Below, in pieces: positions 33,926 through 41,953 of a stretch of DNA of 64,000 bases. This DNA is from Microbacterium lacus (GTDB lineage Bacteria > Actinomycetota > Actinomycetes > Actinomycetales > Microbacteriaceae): positions 62,001-126,000 of the forward strand of contig NZ_NMUM01000023.1 of NCBI RefSeq assembly GCF_002812805.1, given 5' to 3'. The first letter of the stretch is position 1. The number at the start of each line of letters is the position of its first letter. The position numbers and the translations under genes were made by a program. The notes under the pieces were generated by a model that saw only the letters and a list, made by a program, of their open reading frames with translations, was not told the origin of the DNA and searched no databases.

Positions 33926-34878
33926 GCGGGGTCTCGGTGGGCGCGGCTCCCGTGAGTTCGATGGCGCTCGCCGTCGTGCTCGGCACGGCGTTCGGACTCG
34001 GCGTGTGGCTGTTGGTCGGCCTGTTGCCGCGGTGGCGCGCGCTTTCTCTCGAGCGCCGAATCGCCCCCTACGTGCGGGAGGTCACGGATCCCCGAGGTGT
34101 CACGCCCTGGTTGGTGACGGATGCCTGGGCGCCGCCCACTCTCGGACGCGCGTTCGCGGCAGCGGGCATCCGGTTCGCGGGGCTGTTCGGGAGCTCGGCA
34201 ACGATCGCGCGGCGGTTGGCGCAGGCGGGACGTGCGGGCGGCGTCGAGGAGTTTCGCGCGCGGCAGCTGGCGTGGGGGATCGGCGGTTTGCTTGCGGGAT
34301 CCGTCTTGCTGATCGGGGTGACGCTCACGGGCAGGTTCACGCCGCTGGCAGCGGCCGTTCCCGGGATCGCGGCGTGCGCGGGAGTCGTGTTGTGCGATGC
34401 CATGCTGCAACGCGCCGCGAAGGCGCGGCGTGCGCGGCTACAGGAGGAACTCCCGCCCGTGTTGGAGTTCTTGGGATTGTGTCTGGCGGCGGGCGAGAGC
34501 CTGCTCGATGCGCTGCGTCGCGTCGGGTCGATCGGTAGTGGTGAGTTGTCGCGCGAGCTCGCCGCTGTCGTACTCGAGACGGGCACCGGATCGTCGTTGG
34601 GCGAGTCGCTCGGGGCGCTTTCGCACCGGCTCGAGTTGCCTGCTTTCTCGCGTGCTGTTGATCAGCTCGTCGCCGCGATCGAGAGGGGCGCGCCACTCGT
34701 TCAGGTACTGCAGGCCCAGGCGGGTGATGCGCGCGAGGCGGCGCGGCACGAGCTGATCGAGCGGGCCGGGCGGTCCGAAATTCTGATGCTCATTCCTCTT
34801 GTTTTCTTGATCCTTCCCCTGTCCGTCATTTACGCCGTCTATCCGGGTGTTTTCATGCTGCGCCTCGGGCTCGGCTGA
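33922..34878 (+). CDS. tadC: Tad pilus platform protein TadC (GspF type)
   Basis: A 318-aa second F-family platform protein. The conserved block LEFLGLCLAAGESLLDALRRVG is followed by FSRAVDQLVAAIERGAPLVQVL and a C-terminal pair of helices (EILMLIPLVFLILPLSVIYAVY). ATG at 33922 overlaps the tadB stop; the open frame upstream is inside tadB. TadB and TadC are thought to form a hetero-oligomer. It ends 21 nt before the pilin-like gene. Confidence 0.86.
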   Translation: MSGVSVGAAPVSSMALAVVLGTAFGLGVWLLVGLLPRWRALSLERRIAPYVREVTDPRGVTPWLVTDAWAPPTLGRAFAAAGIRFAGLFGSSATIARRLAQAGRAGGVEEFRARQLAWGIGGLLAGSVLLIGVTLTGRFTPLAAAVPGIAACAGVVLCDAMLQRAAKARRARLQEELPPVLEFLGLCLAAGESLLDALRRVGSIGSGELSRELAAVVLETGTGSSLGESLGALSHRLELPAFSRAVDQLVAAIERGAPLVQVLQAQAGDAREAARHELIERAGRSEILMLIPLVFLILPLSVIYAVYPGVFMLRLGLG

Positions 34879-34899
34879 CGCCTCAACGAAAGGACCGAT

Positions 34900-35109
34900 A
34901 TGTACACAACAATCGACTCAACGCTCCGCAGGCGAGCACGCGCGACCCGTCGCCTTGCTCGGTTCGCCGAGGATGAGCGGGGTGACGTTCCGGGGTGGGT
35001 CCTAATCACTCTCATGACGGCCGGACTCGTTGTGCTGATCTGGGCGCTCGCGGGACCAGCGCTCGGCCAGCTCTTCGAGCAGGCGATCGCGCGCGTTTCC
35101 GGTCTCTGA
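34900..35109 (+). CDS. Small pilin-like peptide of the Tad operon
   Basis: A 69-aa protein with a basic leader (about 1-22), a short acidic stretch (FAEDERGD), one long hydrophobic helix (VPGWVLITLMTAGLVVLIWA) and a short polar tail. Size, layout and position between tadC and the TadE-like genes match the major Flp pilin slot. However, the usual Flp core (AIEYG after the cleavage site, with Glu at +5) is absent, which makes processing uncertain. GAAAGGA precedes the ATG. Confidence 0.7.
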   Translation: MYTTIDSTLRRRARATRRLARFAEDERGDVPGWVLITLMTAGLVVLIWALAGPALGQLFEQAIARVSGL

Positions 35110-35115
35110 CCTGTC

Positions 35116-35526
35116 ATGGGCCCGCGTCGGCGCCGCTTTCGCGGCCTCGTGCTCGACTCGCGCGGCTCGGCGCCCGTCGAGTTCGTGCTCGTCGGCGTGG
35201 TGCTGACGGTGCTGACCCTAGCCATCATCCAGTTCGGCGTCGCCGTGTACGTGCGGAATGTGGTGCACGACGCCGCGGTCGAAGGAGCGCACCGTGCCGC
35301 ACTCGCGGACACGACGCTTGCCGAGGGTGAGGCGCGTACGCGGGAGGTCATCGCGCGAACGGTGGGCGAGGCATTCGCCGAGGATGTGTCGGCACGCGAC
35401 ACGGAGCATCTCGGGTATCCGGCGGTCGAGGTCACGGTGCGTACGACGCTTCCACTGATCGGCCTGATCGGTGTGCCCTGGGCTCTGGAGGTGACCGCGC
35501 ATGCACCCGCCGAAACCCTCGACTAG
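35116..35526 (+). CDS. TadE-like pseudopilin
   Basis: A 136-aa protein with the TadE layout: a basic N-terminus, DSRGSAPVEFVLVGVVLTVL (Glu in the pseudopilin helix), then an exported alpha/beta domain. The SAPVEF motif is the TadE counterpart of the prepilin processing region. It starts 7 nt after the pilin-like gene and overlaps the following gene by 26 bases. Confidence 0.85.
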   Translation: MGPRRRRFRGLVLDSRGSAPVEFVLVGVVLTVLTLAIIQFGVAVYVRNVVHDAAVEGAHRAALADTTLAEGEARTREVIARTVGEAFAEDVSARDTEHLGYPAVEVTVRTTLPLIGLIGVPWALEVTAHAPAETLD

Positions 35527-35992
35527 CCGCGTGCGTCACCCGACGGTCCGGGACCTGCCGGGCGATGAGCGCGGCTCGGCCCCGCTCGAGTTCATCGTCG
35601 TCGGGCTTCTCCTGCTCGTGCCCCTGGTGTATCTGATCGCCTCACTCGGACTGATCCAGTCGCACGCGCTGGGCGTCGAGTCGGGGGCGAGACACCTGGC
35701 CCGAGCGATCGCGATGGCGCCGGATGCAGCGACCGCCGATTCTCGCGCAGACGCGATGCTGCAGACCACCGCTTCCGAATACGGCATCTCAGCCGGCAGC
35801 ATCGACGTCGGCTTCGCTTGTGTTCCCGCGGGCGGAGCATGTCCGCGCGCCGGGGCGACGATGATGGTGTCGGTGGCGGCGCGGGTGCCGCTGCCGCTCG
35901 TGCCTCCCGTGCTCGGCCTCGACGACATCGCGAGCGTGCCGGTCTCGGCCACCGCGGTCCACAAGGTCTCGCGGTTCTGGGGAGCCGAATGA
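35501..35992 (+). CDS. TadE/TadF-like pseudopilin, second
   Basis: A 163-aa protein. DERGSAPLEFIVVGLLLLVP is the pseudopilin helix with its conserved Glu. The exported part has two cysteines close together (FACVPAGGACPRAG) that may form a disulfide. The ATG start lies inside the preceding gene in another frame. It is coupled by ATGA to the last gene of the operon. Confidence 0.83.
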   Translation: MHPPKPSTSRVRHPTVRDLPGDERGSAPLEFIVVGLLLLVPLVYLIASLGLIQSHALGVESGARHLARAIAMAPDAATADSRADAMLQTTASEYGISAGSIDVGFACVPAGGACPRAGATMMVSVAARVPLPLVPPVLGLDDIASVPVSATAVHKVSRFWGAE

Positions 35993-36438
35993 AACGCGCG
36001 CTGCGTTGGCAGAACCGGTCTGCAGCCACGAAGGGCCCGGATGACGAGGGCTCCGTGCTGCTGCTCACCCTCGGGTACGCGGTACTCGCGATCGCGCTGA
36101 TCGTCGTGGGTGCGAACGCCGCGAGTCTGTATCTCGCGCAGAAGCGCGTCGACTCGGTTGCTGATGCCGCGGCGCTCGCCGGTGCGGATGGATTCGCACT
36201 CGTGTTGCAGAGCGGAGAGCCCCGAGCAATCCTCACAAACGAGGGTGTCCGGTCGCAGGCGAGCGCCCTGGTAGACATCGCCGGGTCCGAGGTCTCGCTC
36301 GTATCCGCGACGACGCCGGACGGAGTCTCTGCACGGGTGACCGTGGCGGCAACGTGGCATCCGATTCTGTTCTCGGTCTTCGTCCCTTCCGGGGTCGCGC
36401 TTAACGCCACCGCGACGAGCCGCACCGCCGTCGACTGA
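35989..36438 (+). CDS. TadG-like Flp-associated protein (short)
   Basis: A 149-aa protein. The N-terminal DDEGSVLLLTLGYAVLAIAL helix and the SLYLAQKRVDSVADAAALAG block are typical of the TadE/G 'Flp pilus-assembly' N-terminal domain. Full-length TadG usually carries a von Willebrand factor domain after this, which is missing here. The ATG overlaps the stop of the preceding gene. It is the last gene of the Tad operon, and a palindromic element follows. Confidence 0.8.
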   Translation: MKRALRWQNRSAATKGPDDEGSVLLLTLGYAVLAIALIVVGANAASLYLAQKRVDSVADAAALAGADGFALVLQSGEPRAILTNEGVRSQASALVDIAGSEVSLVSATTPDGVSARVTVAATWHPILFSVFVPSGVALNATATSRTAVD

Positions 36439-36475
36439 GCTCCGGTCACACGTGCGCCCGTGCCGGAGGCGATTC

Positions 36476-36564
36476 GCGAGCATCACAGAGGAGCGCGGGG
36501 GCAAATGGCTCGAAAGTGGGCCGAAACGGGCGGATCAGTCCGTGCGAACCTCTCGGATGTTCGC
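36476..36564. repeat. 90-bp palindromic element, copy 1 (tad / MFS junction)
   Basis: 89 bp with family ends GCGAGCATCACAGAGGAGC (left, 15 of 19 to the consensus) and CCTCTCGGATGTTCGC (right, perfect). The right end also sits in a perfect 12-bp hairpin of its own (36539-36550 and 36560-36571, loop CTCTCGGAT). It separates the convergent tad operon and MFS gene. Confidence 0.65.
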
Positions 36565-36604
36565 ACGGACGGGGCTCCCCGGCTCGTGCTACTGGTGCTC
36601 GGGC

Positions 36605-37981
36605 TCAGCGCACGCGCGGCACGAACCGGGGAACGTAGCGCGAGAACGCGGCTGCTCCCACGAGCCCCACCACACCGATCAGGGCAACCGCGCCGCCGAT
36701 CGACCAGACCGCGGTGATGCCCGACACGAGCAGAGGGGTCGCCGCGCCGCCCGCGTCGGTGAGGGTGCGCCACGAACCGAGGAACGGCGCGGGGTTCGAT
36801 TTGGGCGCGACATCCGCTCCGAGCGTCAGCAGGATGCCGCTCGACAGGCCGTTGCCGACGGCGAGGACCATCGCGAACGCCGCGAACCACATGGCCGCAT
36901 CGGTGAGGTCGTGCGTCACCGACAGGGCGAGGAATCCGCCGCCCATCAGCACCATCGACGGCAGCACCGCCCACAGCCGCCCGAAGCGATCCATGATCTG
37001 CCCGCTCACGTAGAACAGGGCGAAGTCGATCGCGCCCGAGATGCCGACGACGAGCGCGATCGTCGAGGCGTCGAGTCCGATCGACAGGCCCCACAGCGGC
37101 ATGACGAGCTGGCGCGCAGACCGGACGGACGACAGGGATGCCGCGGCCAGGCCGAGCCGCGCGAGCACGCCGCGGTTCTGCCACATCGTGCGGAGCACCC
37201 CGATGCGCTCGGACACCGGGATCGAGCCCGTGACGGCCTCGCCGGTGTCTTCAGGATCGACAGTCGCGCGGTCGACACCCTCGGGGTCCGCGGCTCGGTC
37301 ATCGGCCGTGCGCGGTGTCGACGCATCCGTCCGTGTGTTCCGTGCGTCCTCTGCAGCGATCCGCGTCTCGGGGTCGGGCCCGAGCAGCACGAGCAGGGCG
37401 GTGGCGACGAGGCAGATGCCGAAGAACCACAGCGCCGCGTCCTCGGTACCGAAGATCGCGAGCAGCGCGGCGGCGATGAACGGGCCGACGAACATGCCGA
37501 GTCGGAAGGTGCCGCCGAGGAGAGACAGGGCGCGGGCGCGATAGGCGAGAGGCACGCGCGTGGTCATGAACGAGTGGCGCGCGAGCCCGAATACTGCGGC
37601 GCACAGCCCGATGAGCAGAACGGATGCCATGAGCACGCCGATATTCGGGGCGAGCAGCGCCCCCGCCACACCCAGCAGCGCGATACCCAGCGCGATCGCC
37701 ATCGACAGGCGCTCGCCGATGCGAGAAACGGCCCATCCGGCGGGCAGGTTGCCGACCAGCTGGCCGACGACGAGGGCGGATGCCACGAGTCCGGCGACCG
37801 CGATGTCGGCGCCGAGTCGCGCGGCCAGGACGGGCAAGAGCGGGAGCACGGCACCCTCGCCGACGGCGAAGAGAACGGTCGGTCCGTAGATCATCGGCGC
37901 GAAGCGCCCCAGCACCGCCGCGGTCTCTCGACGAGAGCCGTCGCCCGGGGGAGGCGCGGGCGGGCGATGGGTCACGTGCAT
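36605..37981 (-). CDS. Major facilitator superfamily transporter
   Basis: A 458-aa membrane protein with 12 predicted helices in two halves, separated by a long hydrophilic loop (about residues 205-255, acidic and Asp/Thr-rich). The GRF-type motif after helix 2 and [20 protein letters not shown] in helix 5 suggest a drug-efflux or multidrug-type MFS. The substrate is unknown. It starts 20 bp from prfB in the opposite direction, so the two promoters must overlap. Confidence 0.85.
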   Translation of the reverse strand: MHVTHRPPAPPPGDGSRRETAAVLGRFAPMIYGPTVLFAVGEGAVLPLLPVLAARLGADIAVAGLVASALVVGQLVGNLPAGWAVSRIGERLSMAIALGIALLGVAGALLAPNIGVLMASVLLIGLCAAVFGLARHSFMTTRVPLAYRARALSLLGGTFRLGMFVGPFIAAALLAIFGTEDAALWFFGICLVATALLVLLGPDPETRIAAEDARNTRTDASTPRTADDRAADPEGVDRATVDPEDTGEAVTGSIPVSERIGVLRTMWQNRGVLARLGLAAASLSSVRSARQLVMPLWGLSIGLDASTIALVVGISGAIDFALFYVSGQIMDRFGRLWAVLPSMVLMGGGFLALSVTHDLTDAAMWFAAFAMVLAVGNGLSSGILLTLGADVAPKSNPAPFLGSWRTLTDAGGAATPLLVSGITAVWSIGGAVALIGVVGLVGAAAFSRYVPRFVPRVR

Positions 37982-38001
37982 CCACGTTAGTCTGGACTGT
38001 C

Positions 38002-39111
38002 ATGCTTGACTTCGATCTCTCCGCCGAAATCCAGGCGCTCCGTGCCACCTTCGCCGACATTCAGGCGGTGGTGGATGTCGACGCACTCCGCAAAGAGATC
38101 GAGCGGCTGAGTGATGCCGCCGGTGCACCGGATCTCTGGGACGACCCGGATGCCGCGCAGAAGGTCACCAGTGCGCTGAGCCACCGTCAGTCCGAGCTCG
38201 CGCGGATCGACTCCGTCGAGAGCCGCCTGGACGACCTCGAGGTTCTCGTCGGGCTCGCCCTCGAGATGGATGACGAGGAGTCGGCCGAAGAGGCCCGCAA
38301 GGAACTCGCCGAGCTGACCGAGACGATCGGCCAGCTCGAGGTGCAGACGCTCCTCGACGGCGAATACGACCAGCGCGGGGCCGTTGTCACGATCCGCTCC
38401 GGCGCGGGCGGCGACGACGCAACCGACTTCGCCGAGATGCTCATGCGCATGTATCTGCGGTGGGCCGAGCGCCACAAGTACCCCGTCAAGGTCATGGACA
38501 CGTCCTACGCCGAGGGCGCGGGCATCAAGTCGGCGACATTCGAGATCGATGCCCCTTATGCGTACGGGACCCTGTCGGTCGAGGCCGGCACGCACCGTCT
38601 CGCCCGCATCAGCCCGTTCGGCTCGGCCGACAAGCGCCAGACGTCGTTCGCCGCGGTCGAGGTCATCCCCGTGATGGAAGAGGCCGTCGAAGTCGACGTT
38701 CCGGAAGGCGACATCCGCGTCGATGTCTTCCGCTCGTCGGGTCCCGGTGGTCAGTCCGTCAACACGACGGACTCGGCCGTGCGCATCACGCACCTTCCGA
38801 CCGGACTCGTCGTGTCGATGCAGAACGAGAAGTCGCAGATCCAGAACCGTGCTGCTGCCATGCGGGTGCTCCAGACGCGCCTCATGCTGTTGCAGCGCGA
38901 GGAGGAAGCGGCGAAGAAGAAGGAACTCGCGGGCGTCATCACCGCGAGTTGGGGCGATCAGATGCGCTCGTACTTCCTCTACGGTCAGCAGCTCGTCAAG
39001 GACCTGCGAACGGGCTACGAGGTCGGAAACCCCGCGGCAGTCTTCGACGGCGACCTTGATGGGCTGATCGCGGCGGGCATCCGCTGGCGCAAGCGTCCCA
39101 TCGACGACTGA
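38002..39111 (+). CDS. prfB: Peptide chain release factor 2
   Basis: A 369-aa class I release factor that reads UGA and UAA. The stop-codon-reading SPF tripeptide is in [12 protein letters not shown], and the peptidyl-hydrolysis GGQ is in [17 protein letters not shown]. The gene is one uninterrupted frame: the internal UGA programmed-frameshift site of many bacterial prfB genes is absent. TAGTCT (37988-37993) ends 8 nt before the ATG, indicating a near-leaderless message. The prfB-ftsE-ftsX-smpB order is the classic actinobacterial arrangement. Confidence 0.95.
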   Translation: MLDFDLSAEIQALRATFADIQAVVDVDALRKEIERLSDAAGAPDLWDDPDAAQKVTSALSHRQSELARIDSVESRLDDLEVLVGLALEMDDEESAEEARKELAELTETIGQLEVQTLLDGEYDQRGAVVTIRSGAGGDDATDFAEMLMRMYLRWAERHKYPVKVMDTSYAEGAGIKSATFEIDAPYAYGTLSVEAGTHRLARISPFGSADKRQTSFAAVEVIPVMEEAVEVDVPEGDIRVDVFRSSGPGGQSVNTTDSAVRITHLPTGLVVSMQNEKSQIQNRAAAMRVLQTRLMLLQREEEAAKKKELAGVITASWGDQMRSYFLYGQQLVKDLRTGYEVGNPAAVFDGDLDGLIAAGIRWRKRPIDD

Positions 39112-39178
39112 GTCGAGACATCCGGCACGCCATCCGACACGACTGGGTGTCGCTCGGAGGTCACGGCGTGACCGCGCT

Positions 39179-39184
39179 TAGGCT
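39179..39184 (+). promoter_or_regulatory. -10 box TAGGCT for ftsE
   Basis: TAGGCT ends 9 nt before the ftsE ATG. A palindrome (GGTCAC-GGC-GTGACC, 39160-39174) lies just upstream, over the -35 region. Confidence 0.5.
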
Positions 39185-39193
39185 CGGATCGCC

Positions 39194-40468
39194 ATGATCA
39201 GGTTCGAAAGCGTCACCAAGACCTACCGCGGTTCATCGAAACCCGGCCTCGCCGGAGTCGATTTCGAGGTGAAGCGCGGCGAGTTCGTCTTCCTCGTCGG
39301 CGCATCCGGATCCGGAAAGTCCACGTGCCTGCGGCTCGTGCTGCGCGAGGATGTCCCCTCCGAAGGTCGCGTCGTCGTGCTCGGCCGTGACATCGCGACC
39401 CTGTCGAACCGCAAGGTTCCGTACTTCCGTCGCCATGTCGGCGCCGTCTTCCAGGACTTCCGGTTGCTGACATCGAAGACGGTTTTTCAGAACGTCGCGT
39501 TCACGCTGCAGGTCACCGGTTCGTCGCGCGGATTCATCCAGCAGGCCGTCCCCGAGGCGCTCCAGCTCGTCGGCCTGGCGGGCAAGGAGAAGCGCCTGCC
39601 CCACGAACTCTCTGGCGGTGAGCAGCAGCGTGTCGCGATCGCTCGCGCCATCGTCAACCGTCCGCAGGTGCTGCTCGCCGACGAGCCGACGGGAAACCTC
39701 GACCCCGCGACATCCATCGGCATCATGCAGCTCCTCGCACGTATCAATGCGGGTGGCACCACGGTCGTGATGGCGACGCACGAGGCCGGATTCGTCGACC
39801 AGATGCAGCGCCGCGTGATCGAACTGTCCGCGGGTGAGATCGTCCGCGACGAGACGCACGGTGGCTACGGCGATACGTCCCAGCTGCCCCGCCTCGCTCC
39901 CCAAACCACGCGCGGCGCCGAGTCGATCGCCGCGCTCACCGCCGTGCTCGAGCTGCAGCAGCGCGTTGCGGCGGGGGATGCCGGTCCCGCCACGGGCCCG
40001 CTCGAGGTCGCCGCGACAGCCGTCGATCTGGTCGCCGAGGCGGTGGGAGCGGATGCCGTGGGTCGGCCGGTTGCGCACGCGCCGGAGAGTGAGGCCGAGC
40101 GGGTCACTTCGGCAGGCTCAGTGACCGGTGCGAGCTCAGTGACCGAGACAGGCTCGGTCACTCCGACAGGCTCAGCGGCCTCGGCGGACCCCCTGACCGG
40201 GGCAGGCTCCCCGACCGAGACGGGCCCACACGGCGATTCCGTACCGACAGGTTCGATGGCCGAATACGACCTCGAGCCCTCCGCAGAGCCGATCGCTCCC
40301 GTCGATCCGCCCATCGCCGAACCTCAGGTTGACGACGCCGAGCCGTCGCGTACCTCGCTGACGGGGCCGATCGTGATCGATCTGCCGGAACTGCCCGAGG
40401 TTGGCATCGCCGATCGCCTGGGTCTCGGCGAACGCGACGAAGACGACACCGTGGGATCGACCTCGTGA
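39194..40468 (+). CDS. ftsE: Cell-division ATP-binding protein FtsE with long C-terminal extension
   Basis: Residues 1-about 225 are a normal FtsE: Walker A GASGSGKST (36-44), signature LSGGEQQRVAIA and Walker B LLADEPTGNLD. With FtsX it controls peptidoglycan hydrolases at the septum. Residues about 226-424 form a Thr/Ser/Gly/Glu/Pro-rich tail not present in standard FtsE (about 230 aa). Within it, about residues 303-330 (SAGSVTGASSVTETGSVTPT) are encoded by copies of the intergenic TTCGACAGGCTCAG repeat. The start follows a TAGGCT box by 9 nt, and a GTGA overlap couples it to ftsX. Confidence 0.93.
   Translation: MIRFESVTKTYRGSSKPGLAGVDFEVKRGEFVFLVGASGSGKSTCLRLVLREDVPSEGRVVVLGRDIATLSNRKVPYFRRHVGAVFQDFRLLTSKTVFQNVAFTLQVTGSSRGFIQQAVPEALQLVGLAGKEKRLPHELSGGEQQRVAIARAIVNRPQVLLADEPTGNLDPATSIGIMQLLARINAGGTTVVMATHEAGFVDQMQRRVIELSAGEIVRDETHGGYGDTSQLPRLAPQTTRGAESIAALTAVLELQQRVAAGDAGPATGPLEVAATAVDLVAEAVGADAVGRPVAHAPESEAERVTSAGSVTGASSVTETGSVTPTGSAASADPLTGAGSPTETGPHGDSVPTGSMAEYDLEPSAEPIAPVDPPIAEPQVDDAEPSRTSLTGPIVIDLPELPEVGIADRLGLGERDEDDTVGSTS
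40102..40180. repeat. TTCGACAGGCTCAG-family repeats inside ftsE
   Basis: 40102-40126 is a complete half-unit (GGTCACTTCGGCAGGCTCAG, then TGACC) that can fold as a 7-bp hairpin. A second, facing pair follows (CTCAGTGACCGAGACAGGCT, then CGGTCACTCCGACAGGCTCA). More decayed copies continue to about 40230. They match the extragenic element at 24807-24867 and are in frame with ftsE. Confidence 0.7.
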
Positions 40469-41379
40469 GGGTTCAGCTGATCCTGGCCGAAGCGTTCTCG
40501 GGCCTGCGCCGGAACGCCTCGATGGTCATCTCGGTCGTTCTCGTCACATTCGTGTCGCTGACGTTTGTCGGCGCCGCCATCCTGATGCAGATGCAGATCG
40601 GCACGATGAAGGACTTCTGGGCCGAACGCGCCCAGGTCGCGGTCTACATGTGCACGTCGATCTCGACCGGCGCGACCTGTGCTGACGGCGAGGCGACGCA
40701 GGAGCAGGTCGACGCGGTCAGCGAAGCCCTGGTATCACCCGCGCTGCAGCCCCTGATTCGCGAGACGCGCTTCGAGAACCGGGATGAGGCATATCAGGCG
40801 ACGATCGAGCAGCTGGGTCAGGAATACGCCGACGTCATCACCCCCGATCAGGTCAACCAGACGTTCTACGTGAACCTCGTTGATCAGTCCCAGTCCGACG
40901 TCATCGTCGAGGCGTTCAGCGGGATGCAGGGGGTCGAGCAGGTACAAGACCAGCTGCAGTACCTCGAGCCGCTTTTCCAGGCGCTGACCGTCGCGACCTA
41001 TATCGCCGTCGGGATCGCCGGCCTCATGCTCGTTGCGGCGGTGCTGTTGATCGCGACGACGATTCGCCTGTCGGCCTACGCTCGACGGCGAGAGCTCGGC
41101 ATCATGCGTCTGGTGGGAGCATCCAACCGCTTCATCCAAACCCCCTTCATTCTGGAGGGTGTGCTCGCGGCACTTCTCGGTTCGGGGCTGGCGAGCGTCG
41201 CGATCTGGGCGGGCATCACGTTCGGTGTGGACGGATACTTGCGCGAGCGTGTGACGTTCATCACCACGTGGGTCGGGGCCGGCGAACTGTGGGTTGTGAT
41301 TCCCGTGATCATCGCCCTGGGCGTGGTGCTTGCGGCGCTGTCGGCGGGCTTCGCCATCCGTCGCTGGCTGCGCGCGTAG
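40465..41379 (+). CDS. ftsX: Cell-division permease-like protein FtsX
   Basis: A 304-aa partner of FtsE. An N-terminal membrane helix (about 20-42) is followed by the extracellular ECD (about 43-170, with two cysteines at MCTSISTGATC), which contacts peptidoglycan hydrolases. Three C-terminal helices and the cytoplasmic RLSAYARRRELGIMRLVGAS coupling segment, which touches the ATPase, complete the protein. The GTG start overlaps the ftsE stop. Confidence 0.94.
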   Translation: MRVQLILAEAFSGLRRNASMVISVVLVTFVSLTFVGAAILMQMQIGTMKDFWAERAQVAVYMCTSISTGATCADGEATQEQVDAVSEALVSPALQPLIRETRFENRDEAYQATIEQLGQEYADVITPDQVNQTFYVNLVDQSQSDVIVEAFSGMQGVEQVQDQLQYLEPLFQALTVATYIAVGIAGLMLVAAVLLIATTIRLSAYARRRELGIMRLVGASNRFIQTPFILEGVLAALLGSGLASVAIWAGITFGVDGYLRERVTFITTWVGAGELWVVIPVIIALGVVLAALSAGFAIRRWLRA

Positions 41380-41401
41380 GCGCTCGGAGTTTCGTCCCTG
41401 A

Positions 41402-41454
41402 TAGACTGATCGGCTGCCGCCCGGGCGGCACAGCAACGTCGGTTCAGCAACGTC
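41402..41454 (+). promoter_or_regulatory. smpB promoter and structured 5' leader
   Basis: TAGACT at 41402-41407 is a -10 box. Unlike most genes here, it is 60 nt from the start codon. The leader holds a perfect palindrome GCCGCCCGGGCGGC (41416-41429) and a 10-nt direct repeat CAGCAACGTC (41431-41440 and 41445-41454). Confidence 0.45.
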
Positions 41455-41467
41455 AGCGGGGAACATC

Positions 41468-41944
41468 ATGGTCAAGGAACGCGGGGAGAAGGTCGTCGCG
41501 ACCAATCGTCGCGCGCGCCATGAGTACTCGATCGAGAAGACGTACGAGGCCGGGCTCGTGCTCACGGGCACCGAGGTCAAGTCGCTGCGGATGGGTCGCG
41601 CCAACCTCTCGGACGGTTACGCCTACATCGACGGCAACGAGGCCTGGCTGGATGCCGTGCACATCCCCGAGTATTCGCAGGGGCACTGGACGAACCACGC
41701 CACCAAACGCGTTCGCAAGCTGCTGTTGCACCGCGACGAGATCGTCAAGCTCTCGCACGCCGTCTCGGCCGGCGGTTACACGCTGGTTCCGCTGAAGCTG
41801 TACTTCTCGGACGGGCGTGCCAAGGTCGAGATCGCCGTCGCGAAGGGTAAGCGCGAGTTCGACAAGCGCCAGACCCTGCGCGAGCGTCAGGACAAGCGCG
41901 AGGCCGAGCGCGCCATGCGCACGAAGAACCGCCTCGGCGACTGA
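41468..41944 (+). CDS. smpB: SsrA-binding protein SmpB
   Basis: A 158-aa tmRNA partner for trans-translation and ribosome rescue. The family motifs are [30 protein letters not shown] and [13 protein letters not shown], with the basic C-terminal tail ([20 protein letters not shown]) that enters the decoding centre. GGGGAAC precedes the ATG. Its RNA partner ssrA is in the same window, at 51257, about 9.3 kb further on. Confidence 0.96.
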   Translation: MVKERGEKVVATNRRARHEYSIEKTYEAGLVLTGTEVKSLRMGRANLSDGYAYIDGNEAWLDAVHIPEYSQGHWTNHATKRVRKLLLHRDEIVKLSHAVSAGGYTLVPLKLYFSDGRAKVEIAVAKGKREFDKRQTLRERQDKREAERAMRTKNRLGD

Positions 41945-41953
41945 GGGTTTCTC

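Noticed and set aside
38002..38100. Programmed frameshift site in prfB
   Set aside because: The frame is continuous from the ATG; no internal UGA followed by a shifted frame is present.
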